16,011 nt of DNA from Caulobacteraceae bacterium (GTDB lineage: Bacteria > Pseudomonadota > Alphaproteobacteria > Caulobacterales > Caulobacteraceae): assembly GCA_947479185.1 (NCBI GenBank), contig CANJYY010000016.1, positions 1 through 16,011 on the forward strand, in the 5' to 3' direction. The notes below the pieces were generated by a model. The model was given only the letters and a program-made list of their open reading frames with translations. It did no database searches and was not told where the DNA came from. The translations under genes were made by a program, and so were the position numbers. This document shows positions 7,569 through 14,198 of the stretch, piece by piece. The number at the start of each line of letters is the position of its first letter. Positions within the stretch are counted from its first letter, which is position 1.

Positions 7569-8449
7569 GCGGGGATCTCGCTTCGCAGGGCGTCGGCCAG
7601 CCGGCCGGTCAGGTCGAGCGCGTTGGTCAGGTGGGGGATGGAGTCGCTGGAGACGATGCGGCGGGCCCCGGCCTCGCGCAGCCGGTCCAGGGCCTCGGCG
7701 TCGAACAGGGCGTGGGCCACGGCGACGTCGACGGACGCGGCGCCGGCCTGGAGCAGGTGATGGATCGCCTGGGCCAGGGTGCAGCCGCTGGAGCAGATGT
7801 CGTCGAGCAGCAGGGTCGCGCGGCCCGCGACCGGCGTGGCGTCGTCGAGCGTCAGGCGCACCTCGCGGTCGCCCAGCCGCTGTTTGTCGAACGCGGTCCA
7901 GTCCGTCCCGAGCGTCATGGCGGCGGCCTGGACCCCGGGACGGGACTCGCTGTCCGGCCCGACGATCAGCGGCCGCTCGCCGGCCGCAACCAGGGCGGCC
8001 AGATCGCCGCCGATGTCGATGTTGGTCGCCGGAATGCCGAGCGCCTCGGTCAGCGACGCCGTCCGGTGCAGATGGGCCTGCACCGTCACCAGCCGGTCGA
8101 AGGCGCCGCCCAGCCAGCCGCAGATCAGGTCGCGGCTGAGCGGCTGGCCCGGGGCGAAAACCATGTCCTGGCGCAGGTAGCCAAGGTAGGGCGTGACCAG
8201 CACCAGCCGGGAGACGCCGGCCCGGCGCCAGGCGTCGGCCGCCTGCAGCAGCGGCACCAGCCGCGTGTTCGGCTGATTCAGCGCGCGATAGACGATGACC
8301 GTGGTCGCGCGGGTCACCGGCACGGTGGGCAGGGTCTCGCCGTCGGGAAAGGTCTTCACCTCGACGATGGCCGAGGCGACGCCCAGCGCCGCCGCCAGTC
8401 GCGCCACCGGCGCCGCGTCGCCGGGAAAGCCGTGCACCTGGATCGTCAT
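7565..8449 (-). CDS. Ribose-phosphate pyrophosphokinase-like protein (divergent PRPP synthetase)
   Basis: A 294-aa member of the PRPP synthetase family, shorter than the typical 310-320 aa. Canonical enzymes convert ribose-5-phosphate and ATP to PRPP and AMP. Recognisable blocks are FPDGE (34-38), [10 protein letters not shown] (86-95, the ATP-binding flexible region), QAHLHR (124-129, matching the DLHA histidine region), GPDSESRPG (164-172) and the PRPP loop [12 protein letters not shown] (213-224). In ordinary synthetases the loop reads DDMIDTGGT; here the third acidic residue is Ser220 and a glycine is Cys223. Its ATG overlaps the phosphorylase stop (ATGA, 8449-8446), and its own stop overlaps the RNase start in the same way. 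A cell normally has a separate housekeeping prs, so this copy is probably a specialised paralog of the operon. Product and direction of reaction are uncertain. Confidence 0.87.
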   Translation of the reverse strand: MTIQVHGFPGDAAPVARLAAALGVASAIVEVKTFPDGETLPTVPVTRATTVIVYRALNQPNTRLVPLLQAADAWRRAGVSRLVLVTPYLGYLRQDMVFAPGQPLSRDLICGWLGGAFDRLVTVQAHLHRTASLTEALGIPATNIDIGGDLAALVAAGERPLIVGPDSESRPGVQAAAMTLGTDWTAFDKQRLGDREVRLTLDDATPVAGRATLLLDDICSSGCTLAQAIHHLLQAGAASVDVAVAHALFDAEALDRLREAGARRIVSSDSIPHLTNALDLTGRLADALRSEIPA

Positions 8450-9993
8450 GGCGCGGCGACCCGGAAGCCCGACTCGGCGCCCGCGGCCTCGGCGGCGAAG
8501 GCGAAGTCGGACGGGTCGGAGGCGTAGACCCGGTAGAGCGGGTCGCCCTTGCGGACGACATCGCCGATGCGGTGGAACAGCTCGATGCCGGCGCCGGCGT
8601 CGGTCGGCGCGCCGGCCAGCCGGGCGACCGTGGCGATGCGCAGGCAGTCGATCGACTCCACGCGCCCATCCCGCTCGGCCGTCGCCTCCATGCCCAGGGT
8701 TCCCGGGCCCGCGTTCAACGGCGAGGCGCCCTGGGCCTCCATGATCGCCCGCATCTTCTTCAGGGCCGCGCCGGACTCCAGCAGCTCGCGCGCCCGCGCC
8801 TCGGCCATGCCGCCCGGCAGGTCAGGGTCGGCGTCGAGCACCCGGGCGGCCAGGCGGATGGCCTTTTCGCGCAACTCCGCCGGCGCGCCAGGCTCATTGC
8901 CGAGCACGGCCATCACGTCGCGCGCCTCCAGCCACGGGCCGACGCCCCGGCCGATCGGCTGGCTGCCGTCGGTGAAGACCACCTCGATCTCGAGCCCGAG
9001 GTTGGTGGCGACATATTCGAACAGCTTGCGCAGCCGCAGGGCCGCGCGGTTGTCGCGCAACTTGGCCGACGGCCCGATCGGCAGGTCGAGCACCAGCCGC
9101 CCGACACCGGCGGCGACCTTCTTGGACAGGATCGAGGCGACCATCTGTTCCGGCGTGTCGATCGACAGCGGCCGCTCGACCGAGATCAGCACGTCGTCGG
9201 CCGGCGACAGGTCGACCTTGCCGCCCCAGATGACGCAGCCGCCGGTGCGTTCGACGACATCGTGCATCTCGTCCTCGGTGAGGTCGACGCGGGCAAGCAC
9301 CTCCATGGTGTCGGCGGTGCCCGCCGGCGAGGTGATGGCGCGGGACGAGGTCTTGGGGATGGTCAGGCCGTGGGCCGCGACGATGGGGGCGATGATCAAC
9401 GAGGTGCGGTTGCCCGGGATGCCGCCGATGCAATGCTTGTCGACGACCCGGCGGCCGTTCCAGTCGAGGCGCGCGCCGGCGGCGATCATGCCGCGGGTCA
9501 GGCCCAGCGTCTCCTCCGGCGACATGAACCGGGCGCAGGCGACGAGGAAGGCGGTGACCTCCATGTCGCTCCAGCGATGAGCGGCCAGGTCCCGCGCGAC
9601 GGCGGCGAGCGCGGCGTCGTCCAGGGTGTGGCCGTCGACCTTGGCGCGGATGGCCGAAAGGCTCTCCGGCGCGCGGGCCTGCGAGATATGGATGAGGTCA
9701 CCCGGCTTGACGCCGAGGCGGCGGAACAGCGGCTCGGGCAGGCCGATCTCGTCCGGGGCCAACAGGCCGTCGTCGCCGATCATGGTGGTGGCCAGCAGGC
9801 TGCGGGACCCGGCCCTCAGCTCGATCCGGCGCGAGCCGCGCAGTCGCTCCGGACGGAGCACATGGCTGCAGCGCGCCAGCACGGCGACATTCTCGCGAAA
9901 GCTGTCCAGACCCAGCGGCCGGGCCTTGAGCACCCCGCCGCCATCGGCCGGCGCCTCGTCCGTCGCCCCGTCGCCAGTCCTCAATCTGATCAT
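8446..9993 (-). CDS. Thymidine phosphorylase family / archaeal-type NMP (AMP) phosphorylase
   Basis: A 515-aa nucleoside-phosphate phosphorylase. It carries an N-terminal domain of about 85 residues before the pyrimidine phosphorylase-like helical core, as in archaeal AMP phosphorylases and in the proteobacterial 'putative thymidine phosphorylase' group. Diagnostic motifs are [15 protein letters not shown] (184-198) and [16 protein letters not shown] (214-229). Classical DeoA has a GRGLGHTGGT-type loop instead. Archaeal relatives convert AMP, CMP or UMP plus phosphate to free base and ribose-1,5-bisphosphate. ATG 9993 was chosen because homologous sequence begins soon after it and a GGGGG sits just upstream. 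An ATG at 10038 would place the start inside the FNR-like box. The gene heads an operon with the PRPP synthetase-like and RNase genes, joined by ATGA overlaps. AMP phosphorylase activity is inferred from motifs. Confidence 0.9.
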   Translation of the reverse strand: MIRLRTGDGATDEAPADGGGVLKARPLGLDSFRENVAVLARCSHVLRPERLRGSRRIELRAGSRSLLATTMIGDDGLLAPDEIGLPEPLFRRLGVKPGDLIHISQARAPESLSAIRAKVDGHTLDDAALAAVARDLAAHRWSDMEVTAFLVACARFMSPEETLGLTRGMIAAGARLDWNGRRVVDKHCIGGIPGNRTSLIIAPIVAAHGLTIPKTSSRAITSPAGTADTMEVLARVDLTEDEMHDVVERTGGCVIWGGKVDLSPADDVLISVERPLSIDTPEQMVASILSKKVAAGVGRLVLDLPIGPSAKLRDNRAALRLRKLFEYVATNLGLEIEVVFTDGSQPIGRGVGPWLEARDVMAVLGNEPGAPAELREKAIRLAARVLDADPDLPGGMAEARARELLESGAALKKMRAIMEAQGASPLNAGPGTLGMEATAERDGRVESIDCLRIATVARLAGAPTDAGAGIELFHRIGDVVRKGDPLYRVYASDPSDFAFAAEAAGAESGFRVAAP

Positions 9994-10159
9994 GCTACCC
10001 CCGACGGTGAACCATGACGTTCCGATGCCCGCCTGCATTGAGCGACATCAAAGGGCCGGGCCGCTTGCAGATTTCGTCGGCTAGCCAAACGCGCCCTGCT
10101 CCTCCACATGTCATGCAACGGAACCAGCGTTCGCCAAATTCAGATCCGGAGCACACGGA
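9994..10159. promoter_or_regulatory. Divergent intergenic region, phosphorylase operon and GST
   Basis: These 166 bp separate two divergent starts. They contain the FNR/FixK-like box at 10038-10051 and an 8-bp palindrome GGCTAGCC at 10079-10086. For the GST gene, GGAG (10148-10151) precedes ATG 10160 by eight bases. No strong sigma70 -35/-10 pair is evident in either direction, which fits an activator-dependent promoter for the phosphorylase operon. Confidence 0.5.
10038..10051 (-). promoter_or_regulatory. FNR/FixK/Anr-like binding site
   Basis: On the plus strand it reads TTGAG-CGAC-ATCAA, on the operon's strand TTGAT-GTCG-CTCAA. It matches nine of the ten defined bases of the FNR/FixK consensus TTGAT-N4-ATCAA. 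Its centre is about 51 bases from the phosphorylase ATG. Placement near -41.5 would put the transcript start about ten bases upstream of that ATG, a class II activator geometry. A chance match is possible. Confidence 0.5.
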
Positions 10160-11038
10160 ATGTCCGACGCCTCAGCCTACACCCCGCCCAAGGTCTGGAC
10201 CTGGAACAAGGAGAGTGGGGGGCGCTTCGCCAATATCAACCGGCCGATCGCCGGGCCTACGCACGACAAGGACCTGCAGGTCGGCAAGCATCCGCTGCAG
10301 CTCTATTCGCTGGCCACGCCGAACGGCGTGAAGGTCACGGTGATGCTCGAGGAGCTGCTGGCCAAGGGCCACAGCGGCGCCGAGTACGACGCCTGGCTGA
10401 TCAACATCGGCTCGGGCGACCAGTTCGGCAGCGGCTTCGTGTCGGCCAACCCGAACTCGAAGATCCCCGCCATGGTCGACCACAGCGATCCGGCCAAACC
10501 GATCCGCATCTTCGAGTCCGGCGCGATCCTGATCCACCTGGCCGAGAAGTTCGGCGCGTTTCTGCCGACCGACCCTGCGGCCCGGGCCGAGACCCTGTCC
10601 TGGCTGATGTGGCAGATGGGCAGCGCGCCCTACCTCGGCGGCGGCTTCGGCCACTTCTACGCCTACGCCCCGTTCAAGATGGAATACCCGATCGACCGCT
10701 TCGCCATGGAGGTGAAGCGCCAGCTGGACGTGCTCGACCGCCGTCTGGGCGAGAGCGAGTATCTGGCCGGGCCGGACTATACCATCGCCGACATGGCCGT
10801 CTGGCCCTGGTACGGCGCCCTGGCCAAGGGTCTGGTCTATGAGGCCGGCGAGTTCCTGCAGGTGCAGGACTACAAGCACGTCCAGCGCTGGACCGACCAG
10901 ATCGCCCAGCGGCCCGCCGTAAAGCGCGGCCGGATGGTCAACCGGGTCATGGGCGATCCCGCCAGCTGCCTGCCCGAGCGGCACGACGCCGGCGACTTCG
11001 ACACCAAGACCCTCGACAAGGTCGCCAAGCCGGACTGA
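10160..11038 (+). CDS. yghU: YghU-type (nu-class) glutathione S-transferase, disulfide-bond oxidoreductase
   Basis: A 292-aa protein that closely follows remembered E. coli YghU (about 288 aa) along its whole length. It shares the N-terminal extension KVWTWNKESGG, the FANINRPIAGPTH block, KHPLQLYS, and the C-terminal ERHDAGDF tail. YghU/YfcG enzymes bind two glutathione molecules and reduce organic disulfides and peroxides, with little classical transferase activity. The thioredoxin-like domain shows the TPN motif (Thr53-Pro54-Asn55) used in place of a catalytic Tyr or Ser, the cis-Pro in KIPAM (Pro103) and the glutathione-binding Glu119-Ser120. The helical domain carries GGGFGHFYAYAPFK and the ADMAVWPW segment. 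It is a cytosolic stress enzyme. It is divergent from the phosphorylase operon, with a short-chain dehydrogenase gene 77 bp downstream. Confidence 0.95.
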   Translation: MSDASAYTPPKVWTWNKESGGRFANINRPIAGPTHDKDLQVGKHPLQLYSLATPNGVKVTVMLEELLAKGHSGAEYDAWLINIGSGDQFGSGFVSANPNSKIPAMVDHSDPAKPIRIFESGAILIHLAEKFGAFLPTDPAARAETLSWLMWQMGSAPYLGGGFGHFYAYAPFKMEYPIDRFAMEVKRQLDVLDRRLGESEYLAGPDYTIADMAVWPWYGALAKGLVYEAGEFLQVQDYKHVQRWTDQIAQRPAVKRGRMVNRVMGDPASCLPERHDAGDFDTKTLDKVAKPD

Positions 11039-11044
11039 CCGGCC

Positions 11045-11083
11045 GGGCGGCGCCTTTCTTCACCACCAAGCGAGGGCGGCGCC
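11045..11083. repeat. 10-bp direct repeat between GST and SDR genes
   Basis: GGGCGGCGCC occurs at 11045-11054 and 11074-11083, 29 bp apart start to start, in the 77-bp gap. Each copy holds the palindrome GGCGCC, so the copies can also pair with each other, and a short T-rich run follows the first. It might act as a weak terminator or a protein site; function unknown. Confidence 0.35.
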
Positions 11084-11115
11084 ACGGGCGCGCGCCCCGA
11101 CATCAGGGACGAACC

Positions 11116-11886
11116 ATGGATCTGCAGCTCAAGGGCAAGAACGCCGTCATCCTCGGCGGCACGCGCGGCATCGGCCGGGCGATCGCCGAGACTCTCGCGG
11201 CCGAGGGCGCCAACGTCGCCGTCTGCGCCCGCAACGCCGAACAGGTGGCCGAGGCCGTCGCGGCGCTGGGCGCCACGGGCGTGAAGGCGCTGGGGGCCTC
11301 GGTCGACATCATGGATGGGCCAGCCCTCAAGGCCTGGATCGCCGCGGCCGGCGAGGAGCTGGGCGGCATCGACATCCTGGTGTCCAACGCCGGAGCCATG
11401 GCCCAGGGCGCCGACGCCGGGGCCTGGACGCAGAACTTCCAGCTCGACGTGCTGGGCCTGGTCAACGCCTTCGACGCGGCCAAGCCCTTCCTGCTGAAGT
11501 CGGCGGAGACGCACGGCGACGCCTCGGTGGTGATCATCGCCTCGGTCTCGGCGGCCGAATCCGACGCGGCCAGCTCCTACGGCCCGATCAAGGCGGCGCT
11601 GATCCACTACGCCAAGGGCCTGTCGCGGCAGTACGCGCCCAAACACCTGCGCACCAACGTCGTCTCGCCCGGCACCGTCTATTTCGAGGGCGGCGTCTGG
11701 CACATGGTCGAGAAGAACGCGCCGGAGATGTTCAAGGGCGCCATGGCGCGCAACCCGATGGGCCGGATGGCCACGCCGCAGGACATCGCCAACGCCGCCG
11801 TCTTCCTCAGCAGCCCGCTGTCGAGTTTCACCAGCGGCATCAACATGCTGGTCGATGGCGCGATCAGCCGGCGGGTAAACTTCTAG
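11116..11886 (+). CDS. Short-chain dehydrogenase/reductase (SDR family)
   Basis: A 256-aa classical SDR, an NAD(P)-dependent oxidoreductase of alcohols or ketones. The cofactor motif GGTRGIGRA begins at Gly14, SNAG (90-93) replaces the usual NNAG, and the catalytic set is Ser143 (IASVS), Tyr155 and Lys159 in YGPIK. The conserved SPGTV segment (184-188) and the C-terminal FTSGINMLVDGA segment fit the family. AGGGA at 11105-11109 ends six bases before ATG 11116. The basic residue after the glycine motif (Arg17) and CARN after strand 2 favour NADP(H), which is an inference. It may be co-transcribed with the GST. It converges on the FAD oxidase gene, with the two stop codons only 10 bp apart. Substrate unknown. 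Confidence 0.92.
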   Translation: MDLQLKGKNAVILGGTRGIGRAIAETLAAEGANVAVCARNAEQVAEAVAALGATGVKALGASVDIMDGPALKAWIAAAGEELGGIDILVSNAGAMAQGADAGAWTQNFQLDVLGLVNAFDAAKPFLLKSAETHGDASVVIIASVSAAESDAASSYGPIKAALIHYAKGLSRQYAPKHLRTNVVSPGTVYFEGGVWHMVEKNAPEMFKGAMARNPMGRMATPQDIANAAVFLSSPLSSFTSGINMLVDGAISRRVNF

Positions 11887-11900
11887 GGGCCGGACCCTAG
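11883..11900. terminator. Inverted repeat carrying both convergent stop codons
   Basis: CTAGGG (11883-11888) and CCCTAG (11895-11900) form a 6-bp inverted repeat with a 6-nt loop. The TAG of the SDR gene lies in one arm and the TAG of the FAD oxidase gene in the other. It could work as a short bidirectional terminator, though it has no T-tract and the stem is short. Confidence 0.35.
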
Positions 11901-13240
11901 TTCGCGCGGCCCATCCAGGGGTGGAACCGGCCCTCGGGGTCCCAGACGGCGCGGATCTGGTCGAGGCGCTTCATGTTGGCGTCCGACAGGAAGCGGTCCG
12001 GCCGGCGGGCGAGGTTCTCGTCGGCCAGCTGGATGCCGCGGCTGTGCGTCGACAGGGCCTGCATGTGGCGGGTCGCCCAGTCGCCGTGGGCCGCCTCGTC
12101 CGAGGCCTTCCGCAGGCCGCCATAGAGCGCAAGATAGGTGCGCGCCTCGACCGAGAAGGCCATGTCCGGCCGGCTGGCGGGCGGGTTCCAGTTGAGCCAC
12201 AGCGCATGACTGGGCGCCGGCGGCTGGCTGTCGGCGATGGCGCGCAGGGCCGGCAGCAGCGGCCCGATCGGCTCGTCCATCCACATGTTGTCGGCCTGCC
12301 AGCGGGTGTTCGGCAGGAACAGGGTCTTCTCGCCGGTCTTCATCATCTGGCCCAGCGACATCGGGATCAGCGGCAGGGTCAGGCTGGCTTTGCGGGCGAC
12401 CGGGTCGGTGGTCATGAAGCGCACGGCCTCGAGCGCCTCCTTGCGGCTGTCGGCCAGGACCGGGGAGAAGACCTCCAGGCCGGGCGCGAAAATGCCGATG
12501 GCCTTGCGGTTCATGACCATCTGGAACTCGACGCTCGGCGACACCGACGGCCCGACGCGGTCGGCCCAGGTGAACACCTCCTCCAGATGCTTCATGCGGA
12601 ACACCTGCAGCTTCAGCCCGATGTATTTCGGCCGGGCGTGCAGCCTGAGGTGAAAGCAGACGACGACGCCGAAGAAGCCGGGGCCGGATCCGCGCGCGGC
12701 CCAGAACAGATCGGCGTTCTCGCTCTCGCTGGCGTGCACCACCCGCCCGTCAGCGAGGACCACGTCGATGCCGGTGACGTTCTCGCAGCCGAGGCCGAGG
12801 CGACGGCTGTTCCAGCCAAAGCCACCCTGCAGCAGGAAGCCGCCGATGCCGACGGTCCAGGCGTGGGCGACCGGAAAAAACAGGTCTGCATTTTTCACGG
12901 CCGCGTCGACGTCGCCGCAGTGGGCGCCGGGGCCGACGGTGGCGGTGCGGGCGACGCTGTCGACCGTGATCGCGTTCAGCCGTGAGACGTCGATCAGCAG
13001 GCCGTCCTCGCGGATGTGGTTCTGGGCCCAGCTGTGGCCGCCCGAGCAGATGCTGACCTTGCGCCCCTCGCGGCCCGCCCGGCGGACGGCGGCGATGACG
13101 TCGAGCACGTCGTTGGCCTGGACCACCACGGCGGGGCGGCGGCCCGGCTCGCGGGCGTTGAAGCTGGTGCCGAGCACGGCGGCGTCGAAGCCCGGCGCGC
13201 CGCGTTCGAGGGTCACGCCCGTCTGACCTGAGGATTTCAT
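11897..13240 (-). CDS. FAD-linked oxidase, berberine-bridge-enzyme-like (FAD_binding_4 + BBE)
   Basis: A 447-aa flavoprotein oxidase/dehydrogenase of the vanillyl-alcohol-oxidase superfamily. The N-terminal FAD domain shows PAVVVQAND, then VSICSGGHSWAQ, where His69 is the expected 8-alpha covalent flavin attachment. TVGIGGFLLQGGFG (129-142) follows, then GLGCENVTGIDVVLADG. Enzymes with two covalent flavin bonds have a Cys just before this segment (the VCPTVG pattern); here the aligned residue is Ala127, so only the His link is expected. The C-terminus ends in a BBE-like WDPEGRFHPW segment. ATG 13240 overlaps the stop of the hydrolase gene (ATGA) and lacks its own Shine-Dalgarno sequence, so it is translationally coupled. 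Members oxidise sugars, alkaloids, phenolics or polyketides; the partner hydrolase suggests a phenolic substrate, which is inference. Confidence 0.9.
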   Translation of the reverse strand: MKSSGQTGVTLERGAPGFDAAVLGTSFNAREPGRRPAVVVQANDVLDVIAAVRRAGREGRKVSICSGGHSWAQNHIREDGLLIDVSRLNAITVDSVARTATVGPGAHCGDVDAAVKNADLFFPVAHAWTVGIGGFLLQGGFGWNSRRLGLGCENVTGIDVVLADGRVVHASESENADLFWAARGSGPGFFGVVVCFHLRLHARPKYIGLKLQVFRMKHLEEVFTWADRVGPSVSPSVEFQMVMNRKAIGIFAPGLEVFSPVLADSRKEALEAVRFMTTDPVARKASLTLPLIPMSLGQMMKTGEKTLFLPNTRWQADNMWMDEPIGPLLPALRAIADSQPPAPSHALWLNWNPPASRPDMAFSVEARTYLALYGGLRKASDEAAHGDWATRHMQALSTHSRGIQLADENLARRPDRFLSDANMKRLDQIRAVWDPEGRFHPWMGRAN

Positions 13241-14067
13241 GCGGAGGGTCCGGTGCTGAAGGCGGCGTGGAGGTCGGGCAGGATGGTCGCCAGGTGGCTC
13301 ATCTCCTGGGCGCAATGGACCAGCAGGTCGGCGGCCTGGGCGGGCGGCAGCGGCGCGAGCCGGCTGGCCGCGCGGCCGAGCACGGCGCCGACCGGGCCGG
13401 GCATGCCGCGCGGGCGGACGTTCTCGCCGCCGAGCCAGAAGCGCGAGCGCATCTCCGCCCCGCCCGGGACCGGCCGGACATGGTGGATCAGCCAGCCGGT
13501 CTCCACCGGCGTTCCGGCGATGCCGCCGCGAGCGCAGATGGCCACGGCCCCGTCCCGCGCCAGCCGGGCCTCGTCGAGGCCGAGGCTGGCGGGCGGCACG
13601 AAGCGGATGGTCAGGCCCATGCGGCCCGCGCCGACATACTCGACGACGTTGGAGGTGCGGCCGATGTAGTGAGTCAGGTCGTCGCGGCCATCGGACCAGG
13701 CGACATGCACATGGGCCTTGGGGTGCCAGAGCTTGTAGCGTTCGGCGTGGCTGCCGTGCCAGGCGAACCACCAGTCCCACATGGCCGGAGTCACCCCAGG
13801 CATCGGCGTCTTGACGAAGACCCGGGCCGAACCGTCGGGCGCGACCGTGTAGCCGGTCTCCACCGGCCAGTCGCCGTCATCGAGCAGGTCCCCTGCCCGC
13901 GCCACCGGCGGCAGCAGTTCGTGGGCCACGGGTCCGATCGCGAGAGCTTCGCGGACGTCATTCGACAGCGGCGCCATGTCCGGCCGGAAGAACCGGGCCG
14001 TCGGGCTGCGCGCGAGGTCGGCGGCGCTGTAGCCGAGGTAGAGGTCTTGTTCGGGGACGGGCGGCAT
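13237..14067 (-). CDS. DAPG hydrolase (PhlG)-like C-C bond hydrolase
   Basis: About 276 aa from ATG 14067, or 291 aa from an in-frame ATG at 14112. It resembles 2,4-diacetylphloroglucinol hydrolase PhlG, which removes an acetyl group by cleaving a carbon-carbon bond using zinc. From memory, PhlG binds zinc through His129, Glu160, His270 and Glu274. Counting from the longer start, this protein has His130 in KLWHPKAH, Glu158 in NVVEYV, and His266 and Glu270 in VHCAQEMSH, the same spacing and order. The WDWWFAWHGSHAERYK segment is typical of the family. The start is uncertain: GAG precedes 14067 at a usable distance, while 14112 would be nearly leaderless from the predicted promoter. It is the first gene of a two-gene unit with the FAD oxidase and lies opposite a TetR gene. 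The natural substrate need not be DAPG. Confidence 0.82.
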   Translation of the reverse strand: MPPVPEQDLYLGYSAADLARSPTARFFRPDMAPLSNDVREALAIGPVAHELLPPVARAGDLLDDGDWPVETGYTVAPDGSARVFVKTPMPGVTPAMWDWWFAWHGSHAERYKLWHPKAHVHVAWSDGRDDLTHYIGRTSNVVEYVGAGRMGLTIRFVPPASLGLDEARLARDGAVAICARGGIAGTPVETGWLIHHVRPVPGGAEMRSRFWLGGENVRPRGMPGPVGAVLGRAASRLAPLPPAQAADLLVHCAQEMSHLATILPDLHAAFSTGPSA

Positions 14068-14119
14068 GGGCGTCTCGGATGAGCGAACGCCGGCCCCGAG
14101 CCGGGCCGCCATCCTGTTA

Positions 14120-14143
14120 TTGGGACTATTCCCAAATTTGGGA
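14120..14143. promoter_or_regulatory. Palindromic operator, three TTGGGA half-sites
   Basis: TCCCAAATTTGGGA (14130-14143) is a perfect 14-bp palindrome. A further half-site TTGGGA at 14120-14125 forms a second inverted repeat with TCCCAA (14130-14135) around CTAT. The middle half-site is shared. The stretch is markedly AT-richer than its surroundings and lies between the divergent hydrolase and TetR genes. It is the probable binding site of that TetR protein; the assignment rests on position. Confidence 0.75.
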
Positions 14144-14153
14144 TATCTGTCAA
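14125..14153 (-). promoter_or_regulatory. Sigma70-type promoter of the hydrolase-oxidase unit
   Basis: On the minus strand, TTGACA (14153-14148) is followed by a 17-bp spacer and AATAGT (14130-14125). The -35 is a perfect consensus. The perfect palindrome occupies nearly the whole spacer and touches the -10, so a bound repressor would exclude polymerase. The predicted start of transcription is near 14118. Confidence 0.65.
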
Positions 14154-14175
14154 TTGTGCCGAAACCGGCTAGGAT
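14147..14175 (+). promoter_or_regulatory. Probable promoter of the tetR gene
   Basis: CTGTCA (14147-14152), 17 bp, TAGGAT (14170-14175). Each box matches the consensus at four of six positions. Its -35 overlaps the oppositely directed TTGACA, so the two promoters compete for the same DNA beside the operator. The predicted transcript would start near 14182, just ahead of the AGGGAG at 14185-14190. Confidence 0.45.
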
Positions 14176-14198
14176 CGGGCCGTCAGGGAGTCGCCCAT

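Noticed and set aside
7569..8669. N-terminal extension of the RNase frame through the PRPP synthetase gene
   Set aside because: The extension is an out-of-frame shadow of the synthetase gene; ATG 7568 begins exactly at the family N-terminus and forms an ATGA overlap.
9994..10038. Longer start (ATG 10038) for the phosphorylase
   Set aside because: The start would overlap the FNR-like box, and the extra 15 residues show no family resemblance.
13241..13780. N-terminal extension of the FAD oxidase frame through the hydrolase gene
   Set aside because: Arg/Pro-rich shadow of the hydrolase; the true start is the ATGA-coupled ATG at 13240.
14079..14198. Upstream ATG extending the TetR protein by 40 residues
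   Set aside because: It would read through the operator and both promoters and has no ribosome binding site; TTG 14199 has AGGGAG at good spacing.
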